A stretch of 64,000 nt of DNA from JAJKJG01 sp036389455 (GCA_036389455.1 DASVPW010000203.1:1-64000), one strand, 5' to 3'; counted from the stretch's first letter, positions 33,653 to 42,078 are shown. Notes: generated by a model not told the origin, from the sequence alone. Numbers and translations: made by a program.

Positions 33653-34630
33653 ATGCACGGCCCCGGCAAGCGCCCCGGCGCCTTCGTCCCGCCCGGAGAA
33701 GGCCGGGCCGCGCTGACCGAGCCCCTCGTCGCGGCGTGGCGCTGGCTTTTCGGCAAGCCCTATCTCCTCCTCACCCTCACCACCCTGTCCTGGGCCGGCA
33801 ACGCGGTCGCGAGCCGGCTCGCCACCGGCCACATCTCGCCGATGGCGCTCACCACCATGCGCTGGGTCGGCGTGGTCATGCTGCTTGCGCCGTTCATGGC
33901 CCGCCCTGTGGTCGAGGCTGCGCCGGTGCTCCTGCCGATTTGGCGGCGCATCCTCGTCATGGGGGCGCTCGGCTTCACGGCCTTCAACGCGCTGATGTAC
34001 GCCGCCGCCTACCACACCACCGCCGTCAACATGGCGATCTTCCAGGGCTCCGTCCCGGTGTTCGTGCTCCTCGGCGGGCTGATCGCCTTCGGCACCCGCA
34101 TCGGGCTTTTGCAGGCGCTCGGCACGGCGCTGACGCTCATCGGCGTCGGCGCCATCGCGGCCCGGGGCGACCTCGACGTGCTGACGCACTTCTCGTTCTA
34201 TGCCGGCGACGTGTTCATGCTGATCGCCTGCGCGGCCTACGCCGTCTACACGCTGGCGCTGCGCGACCGGCCGAAGCTGCCGGGCTTCGTGTTCTTCTCG
34301 GCGCTCGCGGTCGCGGCGCTGCTGATCTCGCTGCCGCTGCTCGTGTGGGAGATCGTCGTGGGCGAGGTCGTCTGGCCGGACCTGCGCGGCTGGGCGATTC
34401 TGTTGTACGTGACGCTCCTGCCCTCGCTCCTGTCGCAGATCTTCTTCATGCGGGGGGTCGAGCTCATCGGCCCGGGCCGGGCCGGCCTGTTCGTGAACCT
34501 CGTCCCGGTCTTCGGCTCGATCCTCGGCGTCGCGATCCTCTCCGAGCCGTTCCGCTGGTACCACGCCGTGGGACTCGTGCTGGTGCTCGGGGGGATTTGG
34601 CTCGCGGAGCGCAAGCGGGCCGCGGCCTAG
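33653..34630 (+). CDS. EamA/DMT-superfamily transporter
   Basis: A 325-residue inner-membrane protein with ten predicted helices in two EamA repeats (about residues 37-170 and 185-320). The repeats contain LTLTTLSWAGNAVASRLATGHISPMALTTMRW and FVNLVPVFGSILGVAILSEPFRWYHAVGLVLVLGGIWLAERK, both standard DMT landmarks. Members usually export amino acids or other metabolites. The start lies 30 bp from the divergent amidotransferase start. The N-terminal 25 residues are soluble and may not all belong; the ATG at 33653 is the only good in-frame start near. Confidence 0.85.
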   Translation: MHGPGKRPGAFVPPGEGRAALTEPLVAAWRWLFGKPYLLLTLTTLSWAGNAVASRLATGHISPMALTTMRWVGVVMLLAPFMARPVVEAAPVLLPIWRRILVMGALGFTAFNALMYAAAYHTTAVNMAIFQGSVPVFVLLGGLIAFGTRIGLLQALGTALTLIGVGAIAARGDLDVLTHFSFYAGDVFMLIACAAYAVYTLALRDRPKLPGFVFFSALAVAALLISLPLLVWEIVVGEVVWPDLRGWAILLYVTLLPSLLSQIFFMRGVELIGPGRAGLFVNLVPVFGSILGVAILSEPFRWYHAVGLVLVLGGIWLAERKRAAA

Positions 34631-34821
34631 AACTTCTTTCCGATACCTAGCTCCTTCAGGATTTTGTTGGACAGGTGTCTCGACTTGCTGCCTGCATCGA
34701 CCGACACCGTCCGGCCGGTCTTCGGATTGAGCCAAATCTCATGATCCCCTTTCCCGGGGCGCAGAAACTCCCAGCCGTGCTGTTTGAGCACGCGGCGCAG
34801 GAGCGGGCCGTAATCGACCAT
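34627..34821 (-). CDS. hicA: HicA-family mRNA interferase toxin
   Basis: A 64-residue double-stranded-RNA-binding-fold protein. VLKQHGWEFLRPGKGDHEIWLNPKTGRTVSV carries the key histidine (His27), and HLSNKILKELGI is the standard C-terminal helix. It should cut mRNA when free of its antitoxin. It follows its antitoxin gene with a 15-bp gap. The order antitoxin then toxin is the reverse of classical hicAB but common for this subfamily. Its stop converges with and overlaps the exporter gene's stop. Confidence 0.85.
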   Translation of the reverse strand: MVDYGPLLRRVLKQHGWEFLRPGKGDHEIWLNPKTGRTVSVDAGSKSRHLSNKILKELGIGKKF

Positions 34822-34836
34822 TCGAAGGGGAAGGGG

Positions 34837-35064
34837 CTAAACCGCAGCCGGAACGGTCTCGCTAAATCTCACAACCAGTTCGACCTGTAAATCGAGCTTC
34901 CCGTCGGAACCTTCGGACAGGAGGTCGGACGCGATCAGCGGGATCTTCCTCCGCAACTCGTCGAGCGTATCGGCTTCCGTGAAGAGCCCGATTTGAGGCG
35001 ACGAGGCGATCCAAACCGACGCCTCGGCATCCCATTCAACATCGGCAACGACTCTCTGAGCCAT
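34837..35064 (-). CDS. hicB: HicB-like antitoxin (DUF1902 type)
   Basis: A 75-residue protein, MAQRVVADVEWDAEASVWIASSPQIGLFTEADTLDELRRKIPLIASDLL, that matches the partial RNase-H-like fold of HicB/DUF1902 antitoxins. There is no attached DNA-binding domain, unlike long HicB proteins, so repression may need another element. A strong ribosome site GGGGGAGG precedes the ATG at 35064. It is paired with the hicA gene and lies just after the end of hutU. Confidence 0.82.
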   Translation of the reverse strand: MAQRVVADVEWDAEASVWIASSPQIGLFTEADTLDELRRKIPLIASDLLSEGSDGKLDLQVELVVRFSETVPAAV

Positions 35065-35089
35065 TGACCTCCCCCAATCTGGGGAAATC

Positions 35090-35180
35090 ATCGCCCATTG
35101 GTTGAATTGCTTCAAGCAACTATTGCAATGAGGGGTTGCAACATACAACCGTTCGCGTTGCGCAGGGTTGCAAAAGTCAT
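35090..35180. promoter_or_regulatory. AT-rich promoter region of hicBA with repeated TTGCAA motifs
   Basis: GGTTGCAACATACAACC near 35134 contains the inverted ends GGTTG and CAACC. GGGTTGCAA occurs twice (near 35133 and 35164), and TTGAATTGCTTCAAGCAA lies just before. This cluster of half-sites in an AT-rich island upstream of hicB is likely to contain its promoter and operator. It also follows the hutU stop directly. I could not define -35 and -10 boxes with confidence. Confidence 0.35.
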
Positions 35181-36847
35181 TTAACTCCCGGCAGCTTCAG
35201 CCCGAACTCCCTGGCGCAGGCGATAGCCTCCTCGTAACCCGCATCCGCATGGCGCATCACGCCGGTGGCGGGGTCGTTCCACAAGACGCGCTCGAGCCGG
35301 CGCGCGGCTTCGGCCGTGCCGTCGGCGACGATGACCATGCCGGCATGCTGGGAGTAGCCCATGCCGACGCCGCCGCCGTGGTGGAGCGAGACCCAGGTGG
35401 CGCCCGACGCGCAGTTCAGGAGCGCGTTGAGGAGCGGCCAGTCGGAGACCGCGTCCGAGCCGTCCCGCATGGCCTCGGTCTCGCGGTTCGGGCTCGCGAC
35501 GGAGCCCGAGTCGAGGTGGTCGCGGCCGATGACGATCGGCGCCTTGACCTCGCCTTTCGCCACCATCTCGTTGAAGGCGAGGCCGAGGCGGTGGCGGGTC
35601 CCGAGGCCGACCCAGCAGATGCGGGCCGGCAGGCCCTGGAACGCGATTCTTTCGCGCGCCATGTCGAGCCAGGTGTGCAGGTGCGGATCGTCCGGGATCA
35701 GCGCCTTCACCCGCGCGTCCGTGCGGTAGATGTCCTCCGGGTCGCCGGAGAGCGCGCACCAGCGGAACGGGCCGATGCCGCGGCAGAACAGCGGGCGGAT
35801 GTAGGCCGGCACGAACCCCGGGAAGGCGAAGGCGTCCTTGAGCCCCGCGTCCTGCGCCATCTGGCGGATGTTGTTGCCGTAGTCGAGGGTCGGGACGCCG
35901 GCGCGCCAGAAGTCGAGCATGGCCTCGACCTGAACGGCCATCGATTGCTTCGCCGCCGCGACCGTGCCGGCGGGGTCGCGCCCGCGCCGCTCCTCCCATT
36001 CGGCGAGCGACCAGCCTGCCGGGAGATAGCCGTTGAGCGGGTCGTGCGCCGAGGTCTGGTCCGTGACGGCGTCCGGCCTCACGCCCCGGCGAACGAGCTC
36101 CGGGAAGACCTCGGCGGCGTTGCCGAGGAGGCCAACCGATACGGGCTTTTTCTCGCGCGCCGCGCGCTCGATCATGGCCAGCGCTTCGTCGAGGCTGTCG
36201 GCGGAGGCGTCGAGGTAGCGGGTGCGCAGCCGCATCTCGATGCGGGACGGCGCGCACTCGACGGCGAGCATCGAGGCGCCCGCCATGGTGGCGGCGAGCG
36301 GCTGCGCCCCGCCCATGCCGCCGAGGCCGCCGGTCAGGATCCAGCGGCCCGAAAGGTCCCCGCCGTAGTGCCGGCGGCCGACCTCGGCGAAGGTCTCGTA
36401 GGTGCCTTGGACGATGCCTTGGCTGCCGATGTAGATCCAGGAGCCCGCCGTCATCTGGCCGTACATCATGAGGCCTTGGCGATCGAGCTCGTGGAAGTGG
36501 TCCCAGGTCGCGTAGGCCGGCACGAGGTTCGAGTTCGCGATCAGCACGCTGGGCGCGTCCGGATGCGTTCGGAACACGCCGACGGGCTTGCCGGACTGCA
36601 CGAGCAGCGTCTCGTCGCCCTCAAGGTCGCGGAGCACGGCGACGATACGATCGAAGCTCTCCCAGTCCCGCGCCGCCCGCCCGATGCCGCCGTAGACCAC
36701 GAGCTCGTGCGGCTTCTCGGCGACCTCGGGATCGAGGTTGTTCATCAGCATGCGCAGGGGCGCTTCCGTCAGCCAGCTCTTCGCCGAAAGCTCGGGACCG
36801 CGGGGGCTGCGGATCGCGCGGGCGTTGTCGATGCGGGTGGAGGTCAT
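35177..36847 (-). CDS. hutU: Urocanate hydratase
   Basis: A 556-residue enzyme of histidine degradation that hydrates urocanate to imidazolonepropionate using tightly bound NAD+ as an electrophile. NAD-site segments are YIGSQGIVQGTYETFAEVGRRHYGG and ILTGGLGGMGGAQPLA. The catalytic region LPARICWVGLGTRHRLGLAFNEMV contains Cys411, the counterpart of Pseudomonas Cys410. The ATG at 36847 gives the normal length. It is the last gene of the minus-strand hut arm, separated from hutH by a decayed nuclease gene and two repeat copies. Confidence 0.97.
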   Translation of the reverse strand: MTSTRIDNARAIRSPRGPELSAKSWLTEAPLRMLMNNLDPEVAEKPHELVVYGGIGRAARDWESFDRIVAVLRDLEGDETLLVQSGKPVGVFRTHPDAPSVLIANSNLVPAYATWDHFHELDRQGLMMYGQMTAGSWIYIGSQGIVQGTYETFAEVGRRHYGGDLSGRWILTGGLGGMGGAQPLAATMAGASMLAVECAPSRIEMRLRTRYLDASADSLDEALAMIERAAREKKPVSVGLLGNAAEVFPELVRRGVRPDAVTDQTSAHDPLNGYLPAGWSLAEWEERRGRDPAGTVAAAKQSMAVQVEAMLDFWRAGVPTLDYGNNIRQMAQDAGLKDAFAFPGFVPAYIRPLFCRGIGPFRWCALSGDPEDIYRTDARVKALIPDDPHLHTWLDMARERIAFQGLPARICWVGLGTRHRLGLAFNEMVAKGEVKAPIVIGRDHLDSGSVASPNRETEAMRDGSDAVSDWPLLNALLNCASGATWVSLHHGGGVGMGYSQHAGMVIVADGTAEAARRLERVLWNDPATGVMRHADAGYEEAIACAREFGLKLPGVK

Positions 36848-36857
36848 GGGGTCACGC

Positions 36858-37136
36858 TCAGGTGAGACCCCCTCTCCCGAATGGGAGAGGGGCAGGGGTG
36901 AGAGCCCGGCGGTCGGGGCTTCGAGCGCGGCCCACGGCATGGCTCGCGCCATCGACCTCGACGACGAGCTTCGCGCTCACGCACAGGAAATCGACCGTGT
37001 AGGCGAGGAGCGGCACCTGCCGCCGCCATTTCAGGCCGGCGAGCCTGCGGCTCCGGAGCGCCTGCCAGAGCTTGTCCTCGGCGGCGGTCGCGTGCCGGCG
37101 CAGGTGCCGGGCGAAGCGGCGGGGCTCGGTCGTCAA
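36858..37136 (-). pseudogene. Truncated DUF559-type endonuclease-like gene between hutH and hutU
   Basis: The frame gives 92 residues. The first 62 or so (FARHLRRHATAAEDKLWQALRSRRLAGLKWRRQVPLLAYTVDFLCVSAKLVVEVDGASHA) match the start of DUF559 proteins, which resemble very-short-patch-repair endonucleases. The usual C-terminal half, which follows the VELDGxxH motif, is gone. Instead the frame runs into a palindromic repeat and ends ALTPAPLPFGRGGLT. The frame opens with TTG at 37136, overlapping the hutH stop. The gene is therefore a remnant, cut by a repeat insertion or a repeat-associated deletion inside the hut operon. Confidence 0.8.
36869..36901. repeat. 33-bp palindromic repeat, inverted copy 1
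   Basis: CCCCTCTCCC (36869-36878) and GGGAGAGGGG (36883-36892) form a 10-bp stem, followed by CAGGGGTGA. The whole 33-bp unit is identical, in opposite orientation, to 37147-37179. It is read through by the DUF559 remnant frame and lies between that frame and hutU. The unit is familiar as a dispersed repeat of alphaproteobacteria. Confidence 0.8.
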
Positions 37137-38731
37137 CGGCGGGCCCTCACCCCTGCCCCTCTCCCATTCGGGAGAGGGGACGTCGGCGCGTGTTCGGCCA
37201 GCGATGCCACCCCAGGGAGATCGACTCCGGCGGCCTCGGCGAGCCTCCCCGAAACCACCATTTCGGCCGCCACAGCGATCTCCGGCGCGAGCAGGCGGTC
37301 ATCCTCCAGATGCGGCACGCGCGCGCGCAGAAGCGCCCGCACCTGCTCCAGCGGCTCGCTCGAGCGGAGCGGCGCGTGAAAATCGCAGCCTTGGGCCGCC
37401 GCGAGGAGCTCGATCGCGATCACGTTCGCCGCATTGGCAGCCATCGCCAGGAGGCGCCGCGCGCCGTGCGCCGCCATCGAGACGTGGTCCTCCTGGTTCG
37501 CCGAGGTCGGGATCGAGTCGACCGACGCCGGGTACGCGCGCTGCTTGTTCTCGGCGACGAGAGCCGCCGCCGTCACCTGCGGGATCATGAAGCCGGAGTT
37601 GAGCCCCGGGCGGGGCGTCAGGAACGCGGGCAGGCCGGACAGCACCGGGTCGACCAGCATGGCGATGCGGCGCTCGGCCAAGGAGCCGATCTCGCAAAGG
37701 GCGAGCGCGATCATGTCGGCCGCGAAGGCGACGGGCTCGGCGTGGAAGTTGCCGCCGGAGACCACCTCCCCCTCGGCCGCAAAGACGAGCGGGTTGTCGG
37801 AGACGCCGTTCGCCTCGGTCTCCAGCGTCGCGGACGCCTGGCGCAGGAGGTCGAGGCAGGCGCCCATGACCTGGGGCTGGCAGCGCAGGCAGTAGGGGTC
37901 CTGGATGCGGTCGTCGCCGACAAGGTGCGAAGCCCTGATGGCGCTGCCGCGCATGAGGTCGCGCAACGCCGCCGCGGCCTCGATCTGGCCGCGGTGGCGG
38001 CGCAGCTGCTGGATACGGTCGTCGAAGGGCCCGTCCGAGCCCCGCGCCGCGTCGGTCGCGAGCGCTCCGGTGACGAGCGCTCCTTGAAAAACGCGCTCGG
38101 CCTCGAACAGGCCGGCGAGGGCGAGGGCCGTCGAGGTCTGGGTGCCGTTGAGAAGAGCGAGACCCTCTTTCGGGCCGAGCTCGATCGAGGCAAGTCCCGC
38201 GCGGGCAAGCGCCTCCCGGGCCGGCCGGCGCGCGCCGTCGTGGCAGAAGAATTTGCCCTCACCGATGAGGGCGGCGCTCATGTGGGCAAGCGGCGCGAGG
38301 TCCCCCGAGGCGCCGACGGAGCCTTGCGCCGGGATCACGGGGATGAGCCCGCGCTCGAGGCACGCAAGGAGGTGTGTCAGCGTCGGCCAGCGCACGCCCG
38401 AAGCCCCTTGCCCGAAGTTCGCGACCTTCAGCGCCATCATGAGCCGCACCACCGGCGCGGGCAGCGGCTCGCCGACCCCGGCGGCATGCGACAGCACGAG
38501 ATTGCGCTGCAGCCGCGCAAGGTCGCCGTCGCCGATTCTGACCGAGGCGAGCTTCCCGAAGCCGGTGTTGATGCCGTAGACCGGCTCGCGCCGCGCCAGA
38601 ATCGTTTGGATGGTTGCCGCGCCGGCCTCGACCGCAGGGCGGCAGCTTTCATCCAGCGCGACGGATGCGCCGAAGTAGACCTCGCGCCAGTCGGCGAGCG
38701 TCATGGCGCCGGGACGGATGAGAACCCTCAC
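37133..38731 (-). CDS. hutH: Histidine ammonia-lyase with repeat-derived C-terminal tail
   Basis: A 532-residue lyase that deaminates histidine to urocanate. The Ala-Ser-Gly triad that cyclises to the MIO cofactor is at residues 141-143 in GSVGASGDLAPLAH. YGINTGFGKLA, LLNGTQ and QDPYCLRCQPQVMG are further active-site blocks. I chose the GTG at 38731: it overlaps the hutI stop as GTGA, follows GGAGAGGGAC, and gives the usual RPGAMTLADW start; the ATG at 38704 is internal. The last 17 or so residues (APTSPLPNGRGAGVRARR) are translated from a palindromic repeat, so the original C-terminus has been replaced or extended. Confidence 0.95.
   Translation of the reverse strand: MRVLIRPGAMTLADWREVYFGASVALDESCRPAVEAGAATIQTILARREPVYGINTGFGKLASVRIGDGDLARLQRNLVLSHAAGVGEPLPAPVVRLMMALKVANFGQGASGVRWPTLTHLLACLERGLIPVIPAQGSVGASGDLAPLAHMSAALIGEGKFFCHDGARRPAREALARAGLASIELGPKEGLALLNGTQTSTALALAGLFEAERVFQGALVTGALATDAARGSDGPFDDRIQQLRRHRGQIEAAAALRDLMRGSAIRASHLVGDDRIQDPYCLRCQPQVMGACLDLLRQASATLETEANGVSDNPLVFAAEGEVVSGGNFHAEPVAFAADMIALALCEIGSLAERRIAMLVDPVLSGLPAFLTPRPGLNSGFMIPQVTAAALVAENKQRAYPASVDSIPTSANQEDHVSMAAHGARRLLAMAANAANVIAIELLAAAQGCDFHAPLRSSEPLEQVRALLRARVPHLEDDRLLAPEIAVAAEMVVSGRLAEAAGVDLPGVASLAEHAPTSPLPNGRGAGVRARR
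37147..37179. repeat. 33-bp palindromic repeat, inverted copy 2
   Basis: TCACCCCTG followed by the CCCCTCTCCC/GGGAGAGGGG hairpin; the exact inverted counterpart of 36869-36901. This copy lies inside the hutH reading frame and encodes part of its C-terminal tail. Together the two copies bracket the DUF559 remnant, 245 bp apart. Confidence 0.8.
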
Positions 38732-39933
38732 GTCCCTCTCCACACCCGTCCGTGCAGGGGCGCGGGGCCGATCCAGGCGACGATCTCGGCGAGGTGCTCC
38801 ACGTCCCAAATGGCGAGGTCGCACCACTTCCCCGTCTCGAGGGTTCCGGTCGCGCCCGAGCGCCCGAGCGCCTGGGCGGCGTGGCGGGTCATCCCGAGGA
38901 GAACCTCCGGCACGGTGAGGCCGAAGAAGGTGCAGGCCATGTGGGCGCACAAGCGCAGGGACGCGATCGGCGAGGTGCCGGGGTTGAGGTCCGTCGCGAC
39001 CGCCATCGGGACGCCGTGCCGGCGGAATGCGTCGACCGGAGGCTTGCGCGTCTCCTTCAGCACGTAGAAGGCGCCGGGCAGGATTACCGCGACGGTGCCG
39101 GAGCGCGCCATCGCGGCGGCGCCGTCCTCGCCCGTATATTCGAGGTGGTCGGCCGAGAGCGCTCCGAAGCGGGCCGCAAGCGCCGCGCCGCCGTTGTCGG
39201 CGAGCTGGTCGGCGTGGAGCTTCACCGGCAATCCGTGCCGCTGCGCCGCCGCGAACACCGTCGCCGTCTCCTCCGCCGTGAAGGCGATGGTCTCGTGGAA
39301 GGCGTCGACCGCCTCGGCGAGCCCTTCGGCCGCGATCCGCGGCAGCGCCTCCTCGACAACCGTGCGCAGATAGGCGGCGCGGTCGCCGCCGGGCGGAGCC
39401 GCGTGCGCCCCGAGATAGGTCGGGACGACCGTGACCCGCCGCTCGTCCCCAAGCCGGCACGCGGCCCGGAGCTGGCGCAGTTCCGCTTCGGTGTCGAGGC
39501 CGTAGCCGGACTTGACCTCGACCGTCGTCACTCCCTCGGCGATCAGCGCGTCGAGGTGCGGCAGCGCGGCGCGGACCAAGGCATCTTCGGAGGCCTCCCG
39601 CGTCGCCCGCACGGTCGCGGCGATGCCGCCGCCCCGGCGGGCGATGTCGGCGTAGGACTCGCCCGCAAGGCGCCGCTCGAACTCGTCCGAGCGGTCGCCG
39701 GCGAAGACCAGGTGGGTGTGGCAGTCGATCAGCCCCGGCGTGATCCAGCGGCCTTCGCAGTCGATGGTCTCGCGGGTGGCGACGCCCGGCCACTCCGCCT
39801 CGGGGCCGACGAAGACGATGCGGCCGTCCCTCGCCGCGACGGCGCCGCGCTCGACCTGCCCCAGGCCCGCGCCGGCCATGGTGGCGAGGCGGGCGTTGCG
39901 CCAGAGCCGGTCCACCTCGATGCCGCCTTGCAC
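38728..39933 (-). CDS. hutI: Imidazolonepropionase
   Basis: A 401-residue amidohydrolase that opens imidazolonepropionate to formiminoglutamate. Metal-binding His72 and His74 are in GLIDCHTHLVFAGDRSDEF. Later blocks are GVTTVEVKSGYGLD, YLGAHAAPP, VKLHADQL (metal His), and VATDLNPGTSPIASL with the metal Asp. It is the first gene of the minus-strand hut arm, coupled to hutH by overlap. It starts 52 bp from hutF across a HutC-type operator. Confidence 0.96.
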   Translation of the reverse strand: MQGGIEVDRLWRNARLATMAGAGLGQVERGAVAARDGRIVFVGPEAEWPGVATRETIDCEGRWITPGLIDCHTHLVFAGDRSDEFERRLAGESYADIARRGGGIAATVRATREASEDALVRAALPHLDALIAEGVTTVEVKSGYGLDTEAELRQLRAACRLGDERRVTVVPTYLGAHAAPPGGDRAAYLRTVVEEALPRIAAEGLAEAVDAFHETIAFTAEETATVFAAAQRHGLPVKLHADQLADNGGAALAARFGALSADHLEYTGEDGAAAMARSGTVAVILPGAFYVLKETRKPPVDAFRRHGVPMAVATDLNPGTSPIASLRLCAHMACTFFGLTVPEVLLGMTRHAAQALGRSGATGTLETGKWCDLAIWDVEHLAEIVAWIGPAPLHGRVWRGT

Positions 39934-39951
39934 GCGCCTCCTCCGGCGTTA

Positions 39952-39963
39952 TTGTCTAGACAA
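39952..39963. promoter_or_regulatory. HutC-type operator between hutI and hutF
   Basis: TTGTCTAGACAA is a perfect 12-bp palindrome in the 52-bp gap between the divergent hutI and hutF genes. Its core GTCTAGAC fits the GTMTAKAC consensus known for the HutC branch of GntR regulators. Repressor bound here could control both arms at once and also autoregulate hutC. Urocanate is the known inducer of the family. Confidence 0.8.
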
Positions 39964-39985
39964 AAGACTAGGGTTTGGGACCGTC

Positions 39986-41344
39986 ATGGGCAAGCTGCAT
40001 TTCGCGACCGCGCTCCTGCCCGAGGGCTGGCGCGACGACGTGCTGGTGACCGTCGCGGACGGCGCGATCGCGGCCGTCGAGGCGGGTGCGGCGGCCGGCG
40101 ACGCGGCGCGCTTCTCCGGCGCGGCGGTGCCCGGCCTGCCGAACCTGCACAGCCATTCGTTCCAGCGCGGCATGGCGGGCCTGGCCGAGCGCCGCGGCCC
40201 GACGGCGGACAGCTTCTGGACTTGGCGCGAGGTCATGTACCGCTTTCTCGACCGCCTCGACCCCGACGACATCGAGGCGATCGCGGCCTTCGCCTTCGCC
40301 GAGATGCTGGAGGCCGGCTTCACGGCGGTCGGCGAGTTCCACTACCTGCACCACGCGCCGGACGGGCGCCCCTACGGCAACCTTGCCGAAACGGCGGAGC
40401 GCATCGCGGCGGCGGCCGGAGAGGCGGGCATCGGGCTCACCCTCCTGCCGGTCTACTACGCGCAGGGCAACTTCGGCGGCGCGCCGCCGGCCGAAGGGCA
40501 GCGCCGGTTCCTCAACGGCCGCGAGCGCTTCGAGCGCCTCGTGGAGGAGAGCGCCCGCGCCGTCGCTCGCGTGCCCGGCGCGAACCTCGGCATCGCGCCG
40601 CATTCCCTGCGCGCCGTCACCCTCGACGATCTGCGCTGGCTCGCTGGACGCTGGCCCGGCGGGCCCATGCACATCCACGTCTCCGAGCAGGTGAAGGAAG
40701 TCGAGGATTCCTTGGCGGCGCACGGCCGGCGCCCGATCGAACTGCTCTACGATACGGTCGCGGTCGACGGCCGCTGGTGCCTGATCCATGCGACACACGC
40801 CGAGCCGAACGAGATCGATTGCATCGCCGCCTCAGGCGCAGTCGCCGGGCTGTGCCCGGTCACCGAGGCGAACCTCGGCGACGGGGTGTTCGACGCGGCG
40901 CGCTTCCTCGGCGAGGGAGGGCGCTTCGGCGTCGGCTCCGATTCCCTCATCCGCGTCTCGGCCGCGGACGAGCTGCGCTCGCTCGAATACGCGCAACGCC
41001 TCACCCACCGCAGCCGCAATGCGCTTGGTGAGGAAGGCCGCTCGACCGGGCGCCGGCTCCACGATGCCGCCTGCGCCGGCAGCGCCCAGGCGCTCGCGCG
41101 CATCGTCGGCGCGATCGCCCCGGGCCGGCGCGCCGACATCGTCGTTCTCGACCGCGCGCACCCCTCGCTCGCGGCGGCGCAAGGCGACCTCGTCCTCGAC
41201 GGCTGGATCTTCTCGGCCGACAACGCCGCCGTCGCGGACGTGATCTGCGGCGGAGCCCACGTCGTCGCGGGCGGCTGCCATCGCGCCCGCGACCGGCTCG
41301 CCGCCCGCTACCGCGACACGGTGCGGCGGCTGGAGACGACATGA
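39986..41344 (+). CDS. hutF: Formimidoylglutamate deiminase
   Basis: A 452-residue metal-dependent amidohydrolase that deaminates N-formimino-glutamate to N-formylglutamate and ammonia, as in the five-step pathway of Pseudomonas. Metal ligands include His55 and His57 in GLPNLHSHSFQRGMAG; HIHVSEQVKEVEDSL, HATHAEPNE and GVGSDSLIRVSAADELR complete the site. HutF implies that formylglutamate deformylase (HutG) does the last step, but no hutG lies in the window. The stop overlaps hutC as ATGA. Confidence 0.95.
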   Translation: MGKLHFATALLPEGWRDDVLVTVADGAIAAVEAGAAAGDAARFSGAAVPGLPNLHSHSFQRGMAGLAERRGPTADSFWTWREVMYRFLDRLDPDDIEAIAAFAFAEMLEAGFTAVGEFHYLHHAPDGRPYGNLAETAERIAAAAGEAGIGLTLLPVYYAQGNFGGAPPAEGQRRFLNGRERFERLVEESARAVARVPGANLGIAPHSLRAVTLDDLRWLAGRWPGGPMHIHVSEQVKEVEDSLAAHGRRPIELLYDTVAVDGRWCLIHATHAEPNEIDCIAASGAVAGLCPVTEANLGDGVFDAARFLGEGGRFGVGSDSLIRVSAADELRSLEYAQRLTHRSRNALGEEGRSTGRRLHDAACAGSAQALARIVGAIAPGRRADIVVLDRAHPSLAAAQGDLVLDGWIFSADNAAVADVICGGAHVVAGGCHRARDRLAARYRDTVRRLETT

Positions 41345-42078
41345 CCCCCGACCGCGACATCGCCCTCGACGGCGACGGGCCGCTGCACCGGCAGATCCGC
41401 CGCGCCATCGCGCGCCCGATCCTCGCCGGCACATGGCCGCCGGGCCAAAGGATTCCCTCCGAGCACGAGCTGATGGCACGCTTCAAGGTGTCGCGGATGA
41501 CCGTGAACCGGGCCCTCGCGAGCCTTGCCGGCGAGGGCCTCGTCGAGCGCAGGCGCAAGTCTGGGACCGTGGTGGCGGTCCCGTCGGCCGAGCGCGCCGT
41601 GTTCGAGATCTGGGACGTCTCGGCCGAGATCGCCCGCGGCGGCGCCGTCCACGCCATGACGCTCCTTTCCCGCGAGACCGGCCATGCGACCGGGGAGGAG
41701 GCCGAGCGGCTGCGAGTCGTCGCGGGCACGCCGGTGCTGCGGCTCGTGCTGTGCCACGCCGCCGACGGGGTGCCGGTCCAGCTCGAGGAGCGGCTCGTGA
41801 ACCTCGCCGCCGCTCCGGGCATCCTGGAGGAGCAATTCCAGGACGTCGCGCCCGGGCGCTGGCTCCTCGACCACGTGCCCTGGACCGAGGCCGAGCACGC
41901 GATCCGCGCCGCCGGGGCCGCGCCGGACGTGGCGCGACACCTCAAGATCCGCCGCGGCGCCGCCTGCCTGTGCGTCGAGCGGCGGACGTGGCGCGGCGCC
42001 GAGCCCATCACCTTCGCGCGCCTCACGAGCCCGGCCGGCGCGCAGGTGCTCGTCGGACGCTTCCGGCCGGGCTCGTGA
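41341..42078 (+). CDS. hutC: Histidine utilisation repressor (GntR family, HutC subfamily)
   Basis: A 245-residue repressor. The winged helix-turn-helix is at about residues 13-80 (PLHRQIRRAIARPILAGTWPPGQRIPSEHELMARFKVSRMTVNRALASLAGEGLVERRRKSGTVV). A UTRA effector domain follows, with EIARGGAVHAMTL and LEERLVN. The family binds urocanate and releases DNA. Its probable target is the palindrome at 39952-39963, so it would control hutF-hutC and hutI-hutH-hutU together. It is translated with hutF by ATGA overlap. Confidence 0.95.
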   Translation: MTPDRDIALDGDGPLHRQIRRAIARPILAGTWPPGQRIPSEHELMARFKVSRMTVNRALASLAGEGLVERRRKSGTVVAVPSAERAVFEIWDVSAEIARGGAVHAMTLLSRETGHATGEEAERLRVVAGTPVLRLVLCHAADGVPVQLEERLVNLAAAPGILEEQFQDVAPGRWLLDHVPWTEAEHAIRAAGAAPDVARHLKIRRGAACLCVERRTWRGAEPITFARLTSPAGAQVLVGRFRPGS

